A stretch of 64,000 nt of DNA, taken from Vibrio sagamiensis NBRC 104589. GTDB lineage: Bacteria > Pseudomonadota > Gammaproteobacteria > Enterobacterales > Vibrionaceae. Below are positions 19,835 to 28,155 of this stretch, one piece after another; position 1 is the first letter of the stretch; every line of letters starts with the position of its first letter. The stretch covers positions 62,001 through 126,000 of the forward strand of contig NZ_BJXJ01000003.1 in the NCBI RefSeq assembly GCF_007990935.1, given 5' to 3'. Below the pieces are notes generated by a model that made no database searches, was not told the DNA's origin, and saw only the letters and a program-made list of their open reading frames with translations. The translations under genes and the position numbers were made by a program.

Positions 19835-21952
19835 ATGAGTTATTTAGCTTTAGCGCGAAAGTGGCGCCCTCATACGTTCGAACAAGTGGTTGGCCAAAGC
19901 CATGTGCTGACAGCGTTAGAAAACGCATTAGCGCAAAACCGTTTGCATCATGCATACCTTTTTAGTGGTACCCGAGGTGTAGGAAAAACAACAATTGGCC
20001 GTCTGTTTGCTAAAGGGCTGAACTGTGAAACGGGTATTACCTCGACTCCATGTGGGCAATGTGATACCTGCCGTGAGATCGATGAAGGTCGTTTTGTTGA
20101 CTTACTTGAGATCGATGCGGCTTCTCGCACTAAAGTTGAAGATACTCGAGAGCTGTTAGACAACGTCCAATATAAACCTGCACGTGGACGCTTTAAAGTG
20201 TACCTTATCGATGAGGTGCACATGCTCTCGCGTCACTCATTTAATGCCTTATTAAAGACACTAGAAGAGCCGCCAGAATACGTTAAGTTTCTTCTAGCAA
20301 CTACTGACCCACAAAAATTACCAGTAACGATTTTATCTCGTTGCTTGCAATTTCATCTTAAACCGATCAGTGTTGATGATATCCATCAACAGTTAGACCG
20401 TATTCTCGAAAAAGAACAGGTCTCAGCAGAAGTTCGTGCAATTGGCATGATCTCTCATGCTGCAGATGGCAGTATGCGGGATGCTTTAAGTCTCACTGAT
20501 CAAGCCATTGCCTTGGGTAATGGTGCGATTCAAACCGATAGCGTGAGCCACATGCTCGGCACTATCGATACTGATCAAGCGATTCATCTACTGGAGGCGA
20601 TCAGCAGCAAGTTACCTCAACAAGCGATGGATACAATCGAGCAACTTGCAGCTAATGGTGTTGATTGGGATGGATTATTGCAGCAACTATCGGCTCAGTT
20701 ACATCGTGTTGCAATGTGTCAGGCATTACCATCGACATTAGACCGAACCCGGCCAGATGCAGAAAAAATCGAACTATTGAGTAAAAATCTGACGCCACAA
20801 GATGTGCAGCTTTATTATCAAATCGCATTAAAAGGTCGAGATGATCTGCCATTAGCTCCGAATGGACGCACTGGCATTGAGATGATTGTCTTGCGCATGA
20901 TGGCATTTAGACCTGCAGAGCATCGCGGCGCTAATGTTATTTCCACCGCTTCGCAGCCACAAACTGGGTCAACGGTGCCGCCACAGGTAAATACGCAGGT
21001 AACGCAACCCTCACACCCTAGCACTACAACACAGGTGCCAAGTCAAGCGTCTCAACCAGCTTATCAATCCAACCGCCCTACGATGGAGCCTCAAGCACAA
21101 AATCATGCGCCTCAAATGCCGTCTGATTATTCAAAAAGACAAAACATGGCACCGCCACATGATCCCACTGCGGCGGAAGAAAGTGCTCCGGTTGAGCATA
21201 ATGTTCCTCCTGCACCAGACAATACACCAGCACGCAGCAGCTTGAATGGTTTGCGTCATCAACTGCGTTCCCAGCGTCAAGGACAGCAACAGCAACCTGC
21301 TGCGAGTGGTGGGCCAAAAAAGTCTAGCGCGACATCTGCTCAGAAAGAATCGGTTATTGACCGCCTTTCTCAATTGCACAGCAATACTGCACAGGTGTCG
21401 CCTAAACTGAATTCTAAAACAGAAAACACCAGCGTAGACGAGGACGAAGCGTATCGTTGGCGACCGATGAAGCCAGTGGAAAAAAAGGCAACTGTCGAGC
21501 TGACACCGACGCAGATTAAACAAGCGCTTTCACATGAGAAAACGCCTGAAATGATCCAAAAGCTTGTCGATGAGTCGTTAGAAAAAGATTCATGGGCGAA
21601 GCTAATCAGCCAAATGCAGATGCCGAAGCTTGTCGAGCAGTTAGCCCTTAACTCTAGCTTCACAAAAGAGGGCTCAAGCGTATCTCTGCATCTCAGAAAC
21701 CAACAAGCGCATTTAAATACTGACAAGGCGCAAAGCGAGCTACTTCAAGCGTTAAATACGACGCTGGGTGAAACCTGTCATTTGAGTGTGGAAGTTGGCG
21801 AAAGTGGAGAGACTCCATTAGAGTTGAGAGATAGGTTATACCAAGAAAAGTTACAACAAGCTGTGCTCAGTTTAGAGAACGACCCTCACGTCCAATTTAT
21901 TGAACGTCGGTTTGCAGCAGAGCTTGATAAAGATAGTATAAGACCTATCTAA
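19835..21952 (+). CDS. dnaX: DNA polymerase III subunits tau and (by frameshift) gamma
   Basis: DnaX is the ATPase of the clamp loader and, as tau, links polymerases and DnaB helicase. The 705-residue tau has Walker A GTRGVGKTT near residue 45, four zinc-binding Cys (CETGITSTPCGQCDTC), Walker B YLIDEVHML, the sensor SRC motif at ILSRCLQF, a Pro/Gln/Ser-rich linker (about 365-545), and a conserved C-terminal domain from LTPTQIKQAL to ELDKDSIRPI. Longer than E. coli tau (643) because of the linker. A slippery site inside the gene predicts a gamma form of about 497 residues (separate entry). Confidence 0.97.
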   Translation: MSYLALARKWRPHTFEQVVGQSHVLTALENALAQNRLHHAYLFSGTRGVGKTTIGRLFAKGLNCETGITSTPCGQCDTCREIDEGRFVDLLEIDAASRTKVEDTRELLDNVQYKPARGRFKVYLIDEVHMLSRHSFNALLKTLEEPPEYVKFLLATTDPQKLPVTILSRCLQFHLKPISVDDIHQQLDRILEKEQVSAEVRAIGMISHAADGSMRDALSLTDQAIALGNGAIQTDSVSHMLGTIDTDQAIHLLEAISSKLPQQAMDTIEQLAANGVDWDGLLQQLSAQLHRVAMCQALPSTLDRTRPDAEKIELLSKNLTPQDVQLYYQIALKGRDDLPLAPNGRTGIEMIVLRMMAFRPAEHRGANVISTASQPQTGSTVPPQVNTQVTQPSHPSTTTQVPSQASQPAYQSNRPTMEPQAQNHAPQMPSDYSKRQNMAPPHDPTAAEESAPVEHNVPPAPDNTPARSSLNGLRHQLRSQRQGQQQQPAASGGPKKSSATSAQKESVIDRLSQLHSNTAQVSPKLNSKTENTSVDEDEAYRWRPMKPVEKKATVELTPTQIKQALSHEKTPEMIQKLVDESLEKDSWAKLISQMQMPKLVEQLALNSSFTKEGSSVSLHLRNQQAHLNTDKAQSELLQALNTTLGETCHLSVEVGESGETPLELRDRLYQEKLQQAVLSLENDPHVQFIERRFAAELDKDSIRPI
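21316..21327 (+). promoter_or_regulatory. Programmed -1 frameshift site in dnaX
   Basis: The heptamer A AAA AAG at 21316-21322 lies in the correct phase (zero-frame codons CCA AAA AAG TCT). After a -1 slip the next codons are GTC and then TAG at 21325-21327. E. coli dnaX uses the same heptamer with a stop after one further codon, at the aligned position in the linker (KAKKSE there, GPKKSS here). The predicted gamma would have about 497 residues. A weak purine-rich GGTGGG lies upstream; I do not see a convincing downstream stem-loop. Confidence 0.8.
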
Positions 21953-22033
21953 AAATCGGACGCAATGGGGTTGAAAAGACTGATTTACAGCCCCATTAAC
22001 AGAGATAACACCTAGTAAACCAGAGAGATGAAC

Positions 22034-22363
22034 ATGTTTGGTAAAGGCGGTATGGGCAACCTAATGAAGCAAGCCCAGCAAATGCAAGATCGCATGCAAA
22101 AGCTTCAAGAAGAAATCGCGAATATGGAAGTCACAGGTGAATCTGGTGCTGGTCTAGTAAAAGTGACCATCACAGGTAGCCACAGTGTACGTCGTGTCGA
22201 CATCGATGAAAGCTTGATGGAAGACGACAAAGAGATGCTTGAAGACTTGATTGCAGCAGCATTCAATGATGCTGCTCGTCGCGTAGAAGAAACGCAAAAA
22301 GAGAAAATGGCTTCTGTGACTGGCGGTATGCAATTACCACCAGGCATGAAAATGCCATTCTAA
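22034..22363 (+). CDS. ybaB: YbaB/EbfC family nucleoid-associated protein
   Basis: This small DNA-binding dimer coats DNA. The 109-residue sequence starting [18 protein letters not shown] is very close to E. coli YbaB, which also has 109 residues and ends in PPGFKMPF (here PPGMKMPF). I use the ATG at 22034 because AGAGAG is six bases upstream of it; the ATG at 22028 directly abuts that sequence. It lies between dnaX and recR, as in most gammaproteobacteria. Confidence 0.95.
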   Translation: MFGKGGMGNLMKQAQQMQDRMQKLQEEIANMEVTGESGAGLVKVTITGSHSVRRVDIDESLMEDDKEMLEDLIAAAFNDAARRVEETQKEKMASVTGGMQLPPGMKMPF

Positions 22364-22393
22364 TCGGCTGAATTTTAATAAATCGGATTCTTA

Positions 22394-22993
22394 ATGCGTA
22401 CCAGCCATATGCTGGAACAATTGATGGAGGCCTTACGTTGTCTACCTGGGGTTGGCCCCAAGTCGGCTCAGCGTATGGCCTTTCATTTGTTACAGCGAGA
22501 CAGAAAAGGCGGTCTGCAATTGGCAGATGCGCTAAGTCAATCAATGACTGAAATTGGCCATTGTTCCGAGTGTCGAACCTTCACTGAAGAAGACGTTTGC
22601 CATATTTGTACCAACCCTAAACGGCAAGAAAACGGCCAAATGTGTGTCGTGGAAAGCCCAGCAGATATCTCAGCAGTAGAAGCCACCGGGCAATACTCTG
22701 GTCGATACTTTGTCCTGATGGGGCACTTATCACCGCTAGACGGCATTGGCCCAAGTGATATTGGTCTAGATATTTTGGATTACCGTCTGCGCAGAAGGGA
22801 CATCACTGAGGTCATTCTGGCGACCAACCCAACAGTAGAAGGGGAGGCGACGGCACATTACATTGCAGAGCTGTGTAAAGAACATCAAGTGGATGCGAGC
22901 CGCATCGCTCATGGTGTACCTGTAGGGGGTGAGCTTGAGCTCGTAGATGGTACAACGTTGTCACACTCGCTGTTAGGTCGACACAAGATTTAA
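22394..22993 (+). CDS. recR: Recombination mediator protein RecR
   Basis: RecR with RecO and RecF loads RecA on gapped DNA. The 199-residue protein has the helix-hairpin-helix [17 protein letters not shown], the four-Cys zinc motif ([16 protein letters not shown]) near residue 57, and a TOPRIM domain starting [16 protein letters not shown]. Length is typical, and the gene ends at a clear terminator. Confidence 0.97.
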   Translation: MRTSHMLEQLMEALRCLPGVGPKSAQRMAFHLLQRDRKGGLQLADALSQSMTEIGHCSECRTFTEEDVCHICTNPKRQENGQMCVVESPADISAVEATGQYSGRYFVLMGHLSPLDGIGPSDIGLDILDYRLRRRDITEVILATNPTVEGEATAHYIAELCKEHQVDASRIAHGVPVGGELELVDGTTLSHSLLGRHKI

Positions 22994-23010
22994 TCATTGA
23001 ATTTAATACA

Positions 23011-23037
23011 AAGCCGCTGGAATTCAGCGGCTTTTTT
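23011..23037 (+). terminator. Intrinsic terminator after recR
   Basis: AAGCCGCTG and CAGCGGCTT form a 9-bp stem around GAATT followed by TTTTT. It ends the apt-dnaX-ybaB-recR unit. Confidence 0.88.
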
Positions 23038-23060
23038 ATGAGAGTTATGGATGGTTCAAG

Positions 23061-23309
23061 CTAGGTAAGTAACTCAAGCTCTGTAATATTAGTCAGTGCT
23101 TCTTGATTGGTCTGACCGCAAACCACAGGGCAGGGCTTAAACTCATGGCACACTTTAGGACGCTCTGGTTTGCCAAACAGTTTGCACAGATTATCATCGT
23201 TGAGTTGAATACAACGTTCACCAGCAGGTTTACCACTGGGCATACCTGGTATCGGTGAGGAAATACTCGGGGCGATGCAGCAAGCACCACAGCCTAGTCG
23301 ACACTCCAT
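23061..23309 (-). CDS. YkgJ-type Cys-cluster protein
   Basis: The 82-residue protein begins MECRLGCGACCIAPSIS and has seven further motifs' worth of Cys in CIQL, LCKLFG, VCHEF and CPVVCG, the pattern of the YkgJ (CxxCxxCC) family thought to bind zinc or an iron-sulfur cluster. The biochemical role is unknown. It is divergent from a second Cys-cluster gene (23481), with both promoters in the 171 bases between them. Confidence 0.8.
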   Translation of the reverse strand: MECRLGCGACCIAPSISSPIPGMPSGKPAGERCIQLNDDNLCKLFGKPERPKVCHEFKPCPVVCGQTNQEALTNITELELLT

Positions 23310-23480
23310 TTTAAAGCCCTCATAAAAAATAAGACGGCAATTATGAGCATTTTTTGCCAGATTGGAAGTATTGATTTTTATCTCAACGGAATGGGTTGAG
23401 CAGCAAAACTTGAAATTTTTGCATCATAAGGGTATAAAACGCACCCTATTCACTCCCACTCAGTAGTAAGTAATAAGCGT

Positions 23481-23918
23481 ATGACTTCTCCATTTTGGCA
23501 AACTAAATCACTCGAGAACATGACAGAAGAAGAATGGGAATCGCTATGTGATGGTTGCGGTAAATGTTGTTTACATAAACTCATGGATGAAGATACCGAT
23601 GAAATTTATTACACCAATGTGGCATGCAGCTGGTTAAATAGCAAAACCTGCTCTTGTAAGGATTATCCGAATCGTTTTACTTCAGGTGAAGAGTGCACCA
23701 AACTTACTCGCGAAGACATCGAAGATTTTACTTGGTTGCCTCATACATGTGCGTACCGTTTGTTAGCAGAAAACCAACCTTTACCAGAGTGGCATCCTCT
23801 TATTACCGGTTCTAAATCAGCCATGCATGCAGCAGGGGAGAGTGTAAGAAACAAGATCGTATATGAAATCGACGTAGTAAATTGGGAAGACCACATTTTA
23901 AATCATCCCAAGCGATAG
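23481..23918 (+). CDS. YcgN/UPF0260 family Cys-cluster protein
   Basis: The 145 residues include [12 protein letters not shown] near residue 23, [14 protein letters not shown], and [18 protein letters not shown], which together define the YcgN family. Seven or more Cys suggest metal binding; function is unknown. Length and motifs match E. coli YcgN. The start [14 protein letters not shown] fits the family. Confidence 0.88.
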   Translation: MTSPFWQTKSLENMTEEEWESLCDGCGKCCLHKLMDEDTDEIYYTNVACSWLNSKTCSCKDYPNRFTSGEECTKLTREDIEDFTWLPHTCAYRLLAENQPLPEWHPLITGSKSAMHAAGESVRNKIVYEIDVVNWEDHILNHPKR

Positions 23919-24030
23919 TTTTACTTATTAAACACTTAAGCCTATTGAAAATGTCGATTCGCCCCCTTCTAAGGTATTTTAGTTTTACATAGATAATCAT
24001 CTTCTAAAGTACTGCGATGATAGAGGCCTA

Positions 24031-24082
24031 TTATTTGAAGTATGACAAGTAGATACCATTGCGTAATGCTTACTTCAAATAA
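24031..24082. repeat. Inverted repeat in the gap before the chemoreceptor gene
   Basis: TTATTTGAAGTA and TACTTCAAATAA are perfect 12-bp arms separated by 28 bases, within the 426-base gap 23919-24344. It could be the terminator of the ycgN-like gene or a remnant of a small inverted-repeat element. The rest of the gap is AT-rich without a recognisable gene. Confidence 0.5.
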
Positions 24083-24344
24083 ACACTCTGATTTTTATCC
24101 TATGAATTGATCTGAAAGCGTGACAAATTTTCAAAGCTACATGGAATCGTATTTTTTTGAACGAGTATCTTAAATCTTTAATGTAAGTGTTTAAAGCGCG
24201 TGAATTTAATTTTTATTTTTAAATCAGTTACTTAACATAATACTGATAATGCCGCCTAAGAAAGGTAAGTGTTCTAGCCTGTTGACTTTGGTGTTGACTT
24301 TTTTGCGAATAATCCACAAAAGTGATTGTCATTGGAATGTATGT

Positions 24345-25622
24345 ATGTTTTTTAAAAAAAGTGAAAAAGTAAAAAAGACCGATCTTAATCAAGATTTTAT
24401 TGAATCTTTATATGGATCACTTGCAGTTATTGAGTTTACTCCAGAAGGGAACATTTTAAATGCCAGTGATATATTTTTATCTTGTGTTGGATATCAAAAG
24501 CAAGAAGTTATAGGTAAACATCATTCTCTCTTTTGTTTAAAAGAAATCGCCTCATCGAAAGAATATTTCCACTTTTGGCAAAATCTAGCATCAGGGGAAG
24601 CACAAAGTGGGGTTTTCCCCCGACTTAATAAATCAGGAAAAGAGATATTTGTTGAGGCAACGTACTTCCCGATTCTCTCTGATGGAAAAGTCATAAAAGT
24701 TGCTAAGGTGGCATCCGATGTTACAGATAAACATATAAGAAGCATTGAAGATAGTGAGTTATTAAGTGCATTAGACCGAACTTCTGCTGTTATTACATTT
24801 ACAACTTCTGGAGAAGTCATTAATGCAAATGATGCATTCCTGAGTACTTTAGGTTACTCAAAAGATGAAGTCGTAACCAAGCATCATAAAATGTTTTGTT
24901 TTGATGAGTTTTACCAAAATAATCCTTATTTTTGGAAGGAGTTAGAAGGTGGTAGGGCATTAAGTGGGCGCTTTTTAAGAAAATCAAAGCTAGGCGACAG
25001 AGTTTGGATTCAAGCATCTTATAACCCAATCATTAACGATAAAAACGAAGTGTATAAAGTGGTTAAGTTTGCTACTGACATTACATTAGAGGTTCTTCAA
25101 GAAGAAGCTTCAAAAGACGCGATATCGATTGCTTACACGACAGCCGTTGAAACTGAACAAGTAGCAACAAATGGTAAGGAGTCAATAAACCAAGCTCAAG
25201 AACAATCATTAGGTGTCGTTCAGCAAGTGGAAAGTTCTGTCGAAATAATAAATAAGCTTAATGAGCTCTCTACTAACATTGAAAATATCGTCCAAGTTAT
25301 TGGAAGTATTGCTGATCAAACGAATTTATTGGCTTTAAATGCAGCAATAGAAGCCGCAAGAGCTGGTGAGTATGGACGTGGTTTTGCTGTTGTAGCTGAT
25401 GAAGTGAGGGTTTTAGCTTCCAAGACATCAGGATCAACAGATGAGATTAGCCGGGTTGTCTCTGAAAATGTCATGCTGACGAATCAAATCTCCGATTCTA
25501 TGGGGAAAATTAGAGTAGCTTCAATAGATACAAATAAACAATTGCACACCGTGTCTTCTGTGATCAATGAAATACAAAGAGGAGCAGAGGACGTCGCTAA
25601 AAATATGTCCAATTTAACGTAA
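24345..25622 (+). CDS. Soluble PAS-PAS methyl-accepting chemotaxis protein
   Basis: The 425-residue protein has two tandem PAS domains (about residues 15-125 and 135-250). Each has the pattern [16 protein letters not shown] or [16 protein letters not shown], then GKHHSLF or TKHHKMF, and each ends in a PAC-like segment ([20 protein letters not shown]). A cytoplasmic signalling domain follows, with the highly conserved tip [20 protein letters not shown]. No transmembrane helix is seen, so it should be a cytoplasmic, BdlA-like receptor; the PAS ligand (heme, flavin or other) is not evident. The signalling domain is short, so some C-terminal methylation region may be missing. I chose ATG 24345 because the upstream extension is not PAS-like. 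Confidence 0.88.
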   Translation: MFFKKSEKVKKTDLNQDFIESLYGSLAVIEFTPEGNILNASDIFLSCVGYQKQEVIGKHHSLFCLKEIASSKEYFHFWQNLASGEAQSGVFPRLNKSGKEIFVEATYFPILSDGKVIKVAKVASDVTDKHIRSIEDSELLSALDRTSAVITFTTSGEVINANDAFLSTLGYSKDEVVTKHHKMFCFDEFYQNNPYFWKELEGGRALSGRFLRKSKLGDRVWIQASYNPIINDKNEVYKVVKFATDITLEVLQEEASKDAISIAYTTAVETEQVATNGKESINQAQEQSLGVVQQVESSVEIINKLNELSTNIENIVQVIGSIADQTNLLALNAAIEAARAGEYGRGFAVVADEVRVLASKTSGSTDEISRVVSENVMLTNQISDSMGKIRVASIDTNKQLHTVSSVINEIQRGAEDVAKNMSNLT

Positions 25623-25658
25623 CAACACTCAGTGCGTACCTAATCCAATCTTTTTGCA

Positions 25659-25681
25659 AGTGCGATTTTATTCATCGCACT
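25659..25681 (+). terminator. Hairpin after the chemoreceptor gene
   Basis: AGTGCGAT and ATCGCACT form an 8-bp stem around TTTATTC, 37 bases after the stop codon. A weak T-content follows. Confidence 0.5.
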
Positions 25682-25757
25682 AGTTCTTCACAACCAGTGT
25701 GCCATACTCGTAATTGCCTACGTTAACATCATCGTCGTTTTTTGCCAGATGTTTCTA
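25680..25757 (-). pseudogene. Possible decayed gene tail, unknown family
   Basis: On the minus strand the frame ending TAG at 25680 reads KHLAKNDDDVNVGNYEYGTL followed by VVKN, which looks like a real protein C-terminus. It is cut off by an in-frame TAG at 25755-25757. Upstream on the same strand (to about 25990) further short protein-like stretches are broken by stops. The whole gap 25623-26279 holds no intact gene that I can support. The fragment is too short to identify. Confidence 0.25.
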
Positions 25758-26279
25758 GAATGTGGAAGATATAAAAAACACGTCGAATGCGAGTGGGACA
25801 ATTTGTAACATGACTGATTTTATTTCTTACCTGTATAATTCAATCGGTCGTATTACGAACCTTAAACCTGTTAATGTGCTTGTATTTTTAATACCAAAGA
25901 AATGCTGTTCAATGCAGTTGTGTATAATACATTCTTTAATGTCGAACAGTGTTAAACACCTAGACCATCCGAGTTTTGTTATTTCTTTGTCATATCCTTG
26001 TCTTTTATTTGTTTTTATAGCTATTGACTTTTTAGTCTTTTAGTTTGTATTTTTTATTAATTACAGTTGGTTAGTGGTTTTTTTAGATTTTATGAAACTC
26101 TTTTATGTCATGGTTTAGTGATTTCTTAATTAATAACATGTACTTCTTTAATTGTTAATATTATTATTTATATGATTTTTTATCTACTTTATTCTAAATG
26201 CAAGAGAGATGTTTCTGTATTTATATAACTCAGATGAAAATATACTATCGGAAATTAATTTTCATATTTAAGGTTAATA

Positions 26280-26855
26280 ATGAAAAAGAAAGTTTTATCA
26301 GCACTTTTTTTATTAGGTGTATCAGGAATGTCATTTGCCAATTCAAATAGTGCGGAATTAGTAAAAGGTCCGAACAATTTTGTAACATGTGCAAAATATG
26401 ATGCAATGATTGATCTTATGGTTAATAAAGGTGCCATGACCTATGATGAAGCTGCTATTGTTAAGTGTAGCAATGAAATTGATTGGGACTGGGAGTGGTC
26501 AGTAAACACTTGGGGTTACTGGATCCATAAAGACAGCGAAACAACCTATACTCTTAATTTCAAAGGTTCTAACTATGAAGCGGCTGAAAGATTTAAATTA
26601 GAAATTGATAAAGCGATAAGTAATAACAATCAAGAGCTTTTCCAAATTCGTATGGGAAGAAATGCACAGTTCTCAAACATTGTGAGCATCGCAAGTGTTT
26701 CTGATATTCGTAAAGTTAATGATAGCGCTGATGAAGATGGTATTAAATATAAATGGGCTGTAACTATTGATACAAATCAGCCAATTAATGAACCAGCGGA
26801 TAATTGGGCAGGCTCACAAAGAAACTTCTTTAAATTTAAAATGGCAAGTTACTAA
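26280..26855 (+). CDS. Exported protein of unknown function
   Basis: The 191-residue product starts with a clear Sec signal (MKKKVLSALFLLGVSGMSFA), leaving a mature protein of about 170 residues with two Cys (in FVTCAKYDAM and IVKCSNEIDW) that could form a disulfide. The centre is rich in aromatic residues (DWDWEWSVNTWGYWIH). AAGG lies a few bases upstream of the ATG. Flanks are very AT-rich and gene-poor, suggesting accessory DNA. I recognise no family; it may be periplasmic or secreted. Confidence 0.65.
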   Translation: MKKKVLSALFLLGVSGMSFANSNSAELVKGPNNFVTCAKYDAMIDLMVNKGAMTYDEAAIVKCSNEIDWDWEWSVNTWGYWIHKDSETTYTLNFKGSNYEAAERFKLEIDKAISNNNQELFQIRMGRNAQFSNIVSIASVSDIRKVNDSADEDGIKYKWAVTIDTNQPINEPADNWAGSQRNFFKFKMASY

Positions 26856-27040
26856 TTATAACCCAATAAAGTGGAAATGTTATTTATTGTTTACATTTTC
26901 TACATTATTATGATTAATTAACTATTACCTAGAAAAAGAAACGCCTTATTTAATTTACATTAAATATATTCATATTATATGAGGATTTTTATTGTAAGTC
27001 AGGTAAGGCTTTTTTAAATATGCAATGTTTAAATGTGAAA

Positions 27041-27330
27041 TTAGACTATATAAACTTTTATGTAAAACCTATCAACTTTACTATCAGTAAGCTTGCCACA
27101 CTGAAAAATTAAAATGACGTCAAAGCCGTCTAAACAACCTTCTTTATGTATCACAGCACAGTTAGCTCCACATTCATTAGGTTGAGGGTCGATTACATAC
27201 ATATCAAGTTTTGTGGTATTTTTTGATACCCAATAGCCTTCAATTTTGAGTAATTTATTACTTATTTTTTATCAGTCTATATATTCGAAAAAATAATAAT
27301 TCCTAGCGCATAAAATATAAAATTATTCAT
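27041..27330 (-). pseudogene. Broken gene for a small exported Cys-containing protein
   Basis: On the minus strand an ATG at 27330, preceded by AGGAATTTAC, starts MNNFIFYALGIIIFSNI, which looks like a signal peptide, then meets TAG at 27277-27279. One frame over, about 75 codons run to the TAA at 27041 and read KLLKIEGYWVSKNTTKLDMY then VIDPQPNECGANCAVIHKEG, with four Cys in all (NEC, ANC, EGC, FQC). One nonsense change plus one frameshift in an A-run would restore a protein of about 95 residues. The family is not recognised. It occupies the 585-base gap between the two exported-protein genes. Confidence 0.45.
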
Positions 27331-27440
27331 GTAAATTCCTATCAATATATGTGCTTGATACGATAATATGCTACATGAGTGATCGTATTTCTCTGTGGGT
27401 ATTTAGCTGTTAATGGACTTATTTTAAAAGGAAAGAATAA

Positions 27441-27986
27441 ATGATGAAAAACTACTTAAAACTTTTATTAGCTTGGTTGATTTTATTGCCAGTTTCTTCC
27501 TATGCTGATGAACAAGCTGAGATTATTTTCCAAATAATCAATGAGCGTATGAGCTATATGCCTGATGTTGCAATCTATAAGGCTAACCATGGGTTACCTA
27601 TTGAAGATTTAGCCAGGGAGTCGATAGTATTAGAAAAGGCGGTAGCGACAAGTGAAAAATATGGACTGGAACAGAACAGTATAAAAACACTAGTTAAATC
27701 ACTAATGTCATCTGCAAAAGTGATTCAATATCGTGTTAGAGCTGATGCCCTTAGCCAGAAAAGCCAAGTCTCAGCTCCGAGAGAGTTAAAAACGGTAGTT
27801 CGTCCTGCGTTAATCAAATTAGGGGATAATTTAAACAATAAACTTTATCAATACCTTAAATCTGGACGCTTTTTCTCTGATAGCCAGTACGATACTTTTA
27901 AAAAAGCAGTATCTAATCCGTATTTAGAGGAAAGAGACAAAAAAATGATATTTGATGCTTTAACTAAAGTTAAGTTGAATAGTTAG
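27441..27986 (+). CDS. Periplasmic-type (AroQ-gamma) chorismate mutase
   Basis: Chorismate mutase converts chorismate to prephenate. The 181-residue product has a Sec signal (ending VSSYADEQ) and the AroQ-gamma core: IINERMSYMPDVAIYKANHG holds the conserved Arg, Asp and Lys, LPIEDLARESIVLEKA follows, and YGLEQNSIKTLVKSLMSSAK and IQYRVRADAL complete the helical bundle. Exported AroQ enzymes lie outside the cytoplasmic aromatic pathway and their role is debated. It is not next to aro, phe or tyr genes but among other exported proteins. ATG 27441 follows AAAAGGAAAG; ATG 27444 is also possible. Confidence 0.85.
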   Translation: MMKNYLKLLLAWLILLPVSSYADEQAEIIFQIINERMSYMPDVAIYKANHGLPIEDLARESIVLEKAVATSEKYGLEQNSIKTLVKSLMSSAKVIQYRVRADALSQKSQVSAPRELKTVVRPALIKLGDNLNNKLYQYLKSGRFFSDSQYDTFKKAVSNPYLEERDKKMIFDALTKVKLNS

Positions 27987-28155
27987 CGTTAAATATTGTT
28001 AATGAAATACTGTTAGTAATATGATTAAAAACTGCCCATTAATAGTAGGTTTTATTTGATAAACTTAAAAAAGTTGAAATAACGCTTTGATAAAAATGTG
28101 GCTTTCTGTATAAGAGGTGCTCTGAAAGAATAAGTTATAAATTTGGCTAATTTAA

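Noticed and set aside
20818-21726. Minus-strand frames inside dnaX of up to 130 codons
   Set aside because: They are shadows of the Pro/Gln-rich linker and C-terminal domain of dnaX.
24249-24344. Longer N-terminus for the PAS chemoreceptor starting at 24249
   Set aside because: The extra 32 residues are not PAS-like and the ATG at 24345 has a better local context; a membrane anchor there seems unlikely.
25762-26043. Plus-strand open frame of 93 codons with a TTG start
   Set aside because: No ribosome-binding site, no domain, odd composition; the opposite strand shows equally plausible fragments, so I treat the region as decayed.
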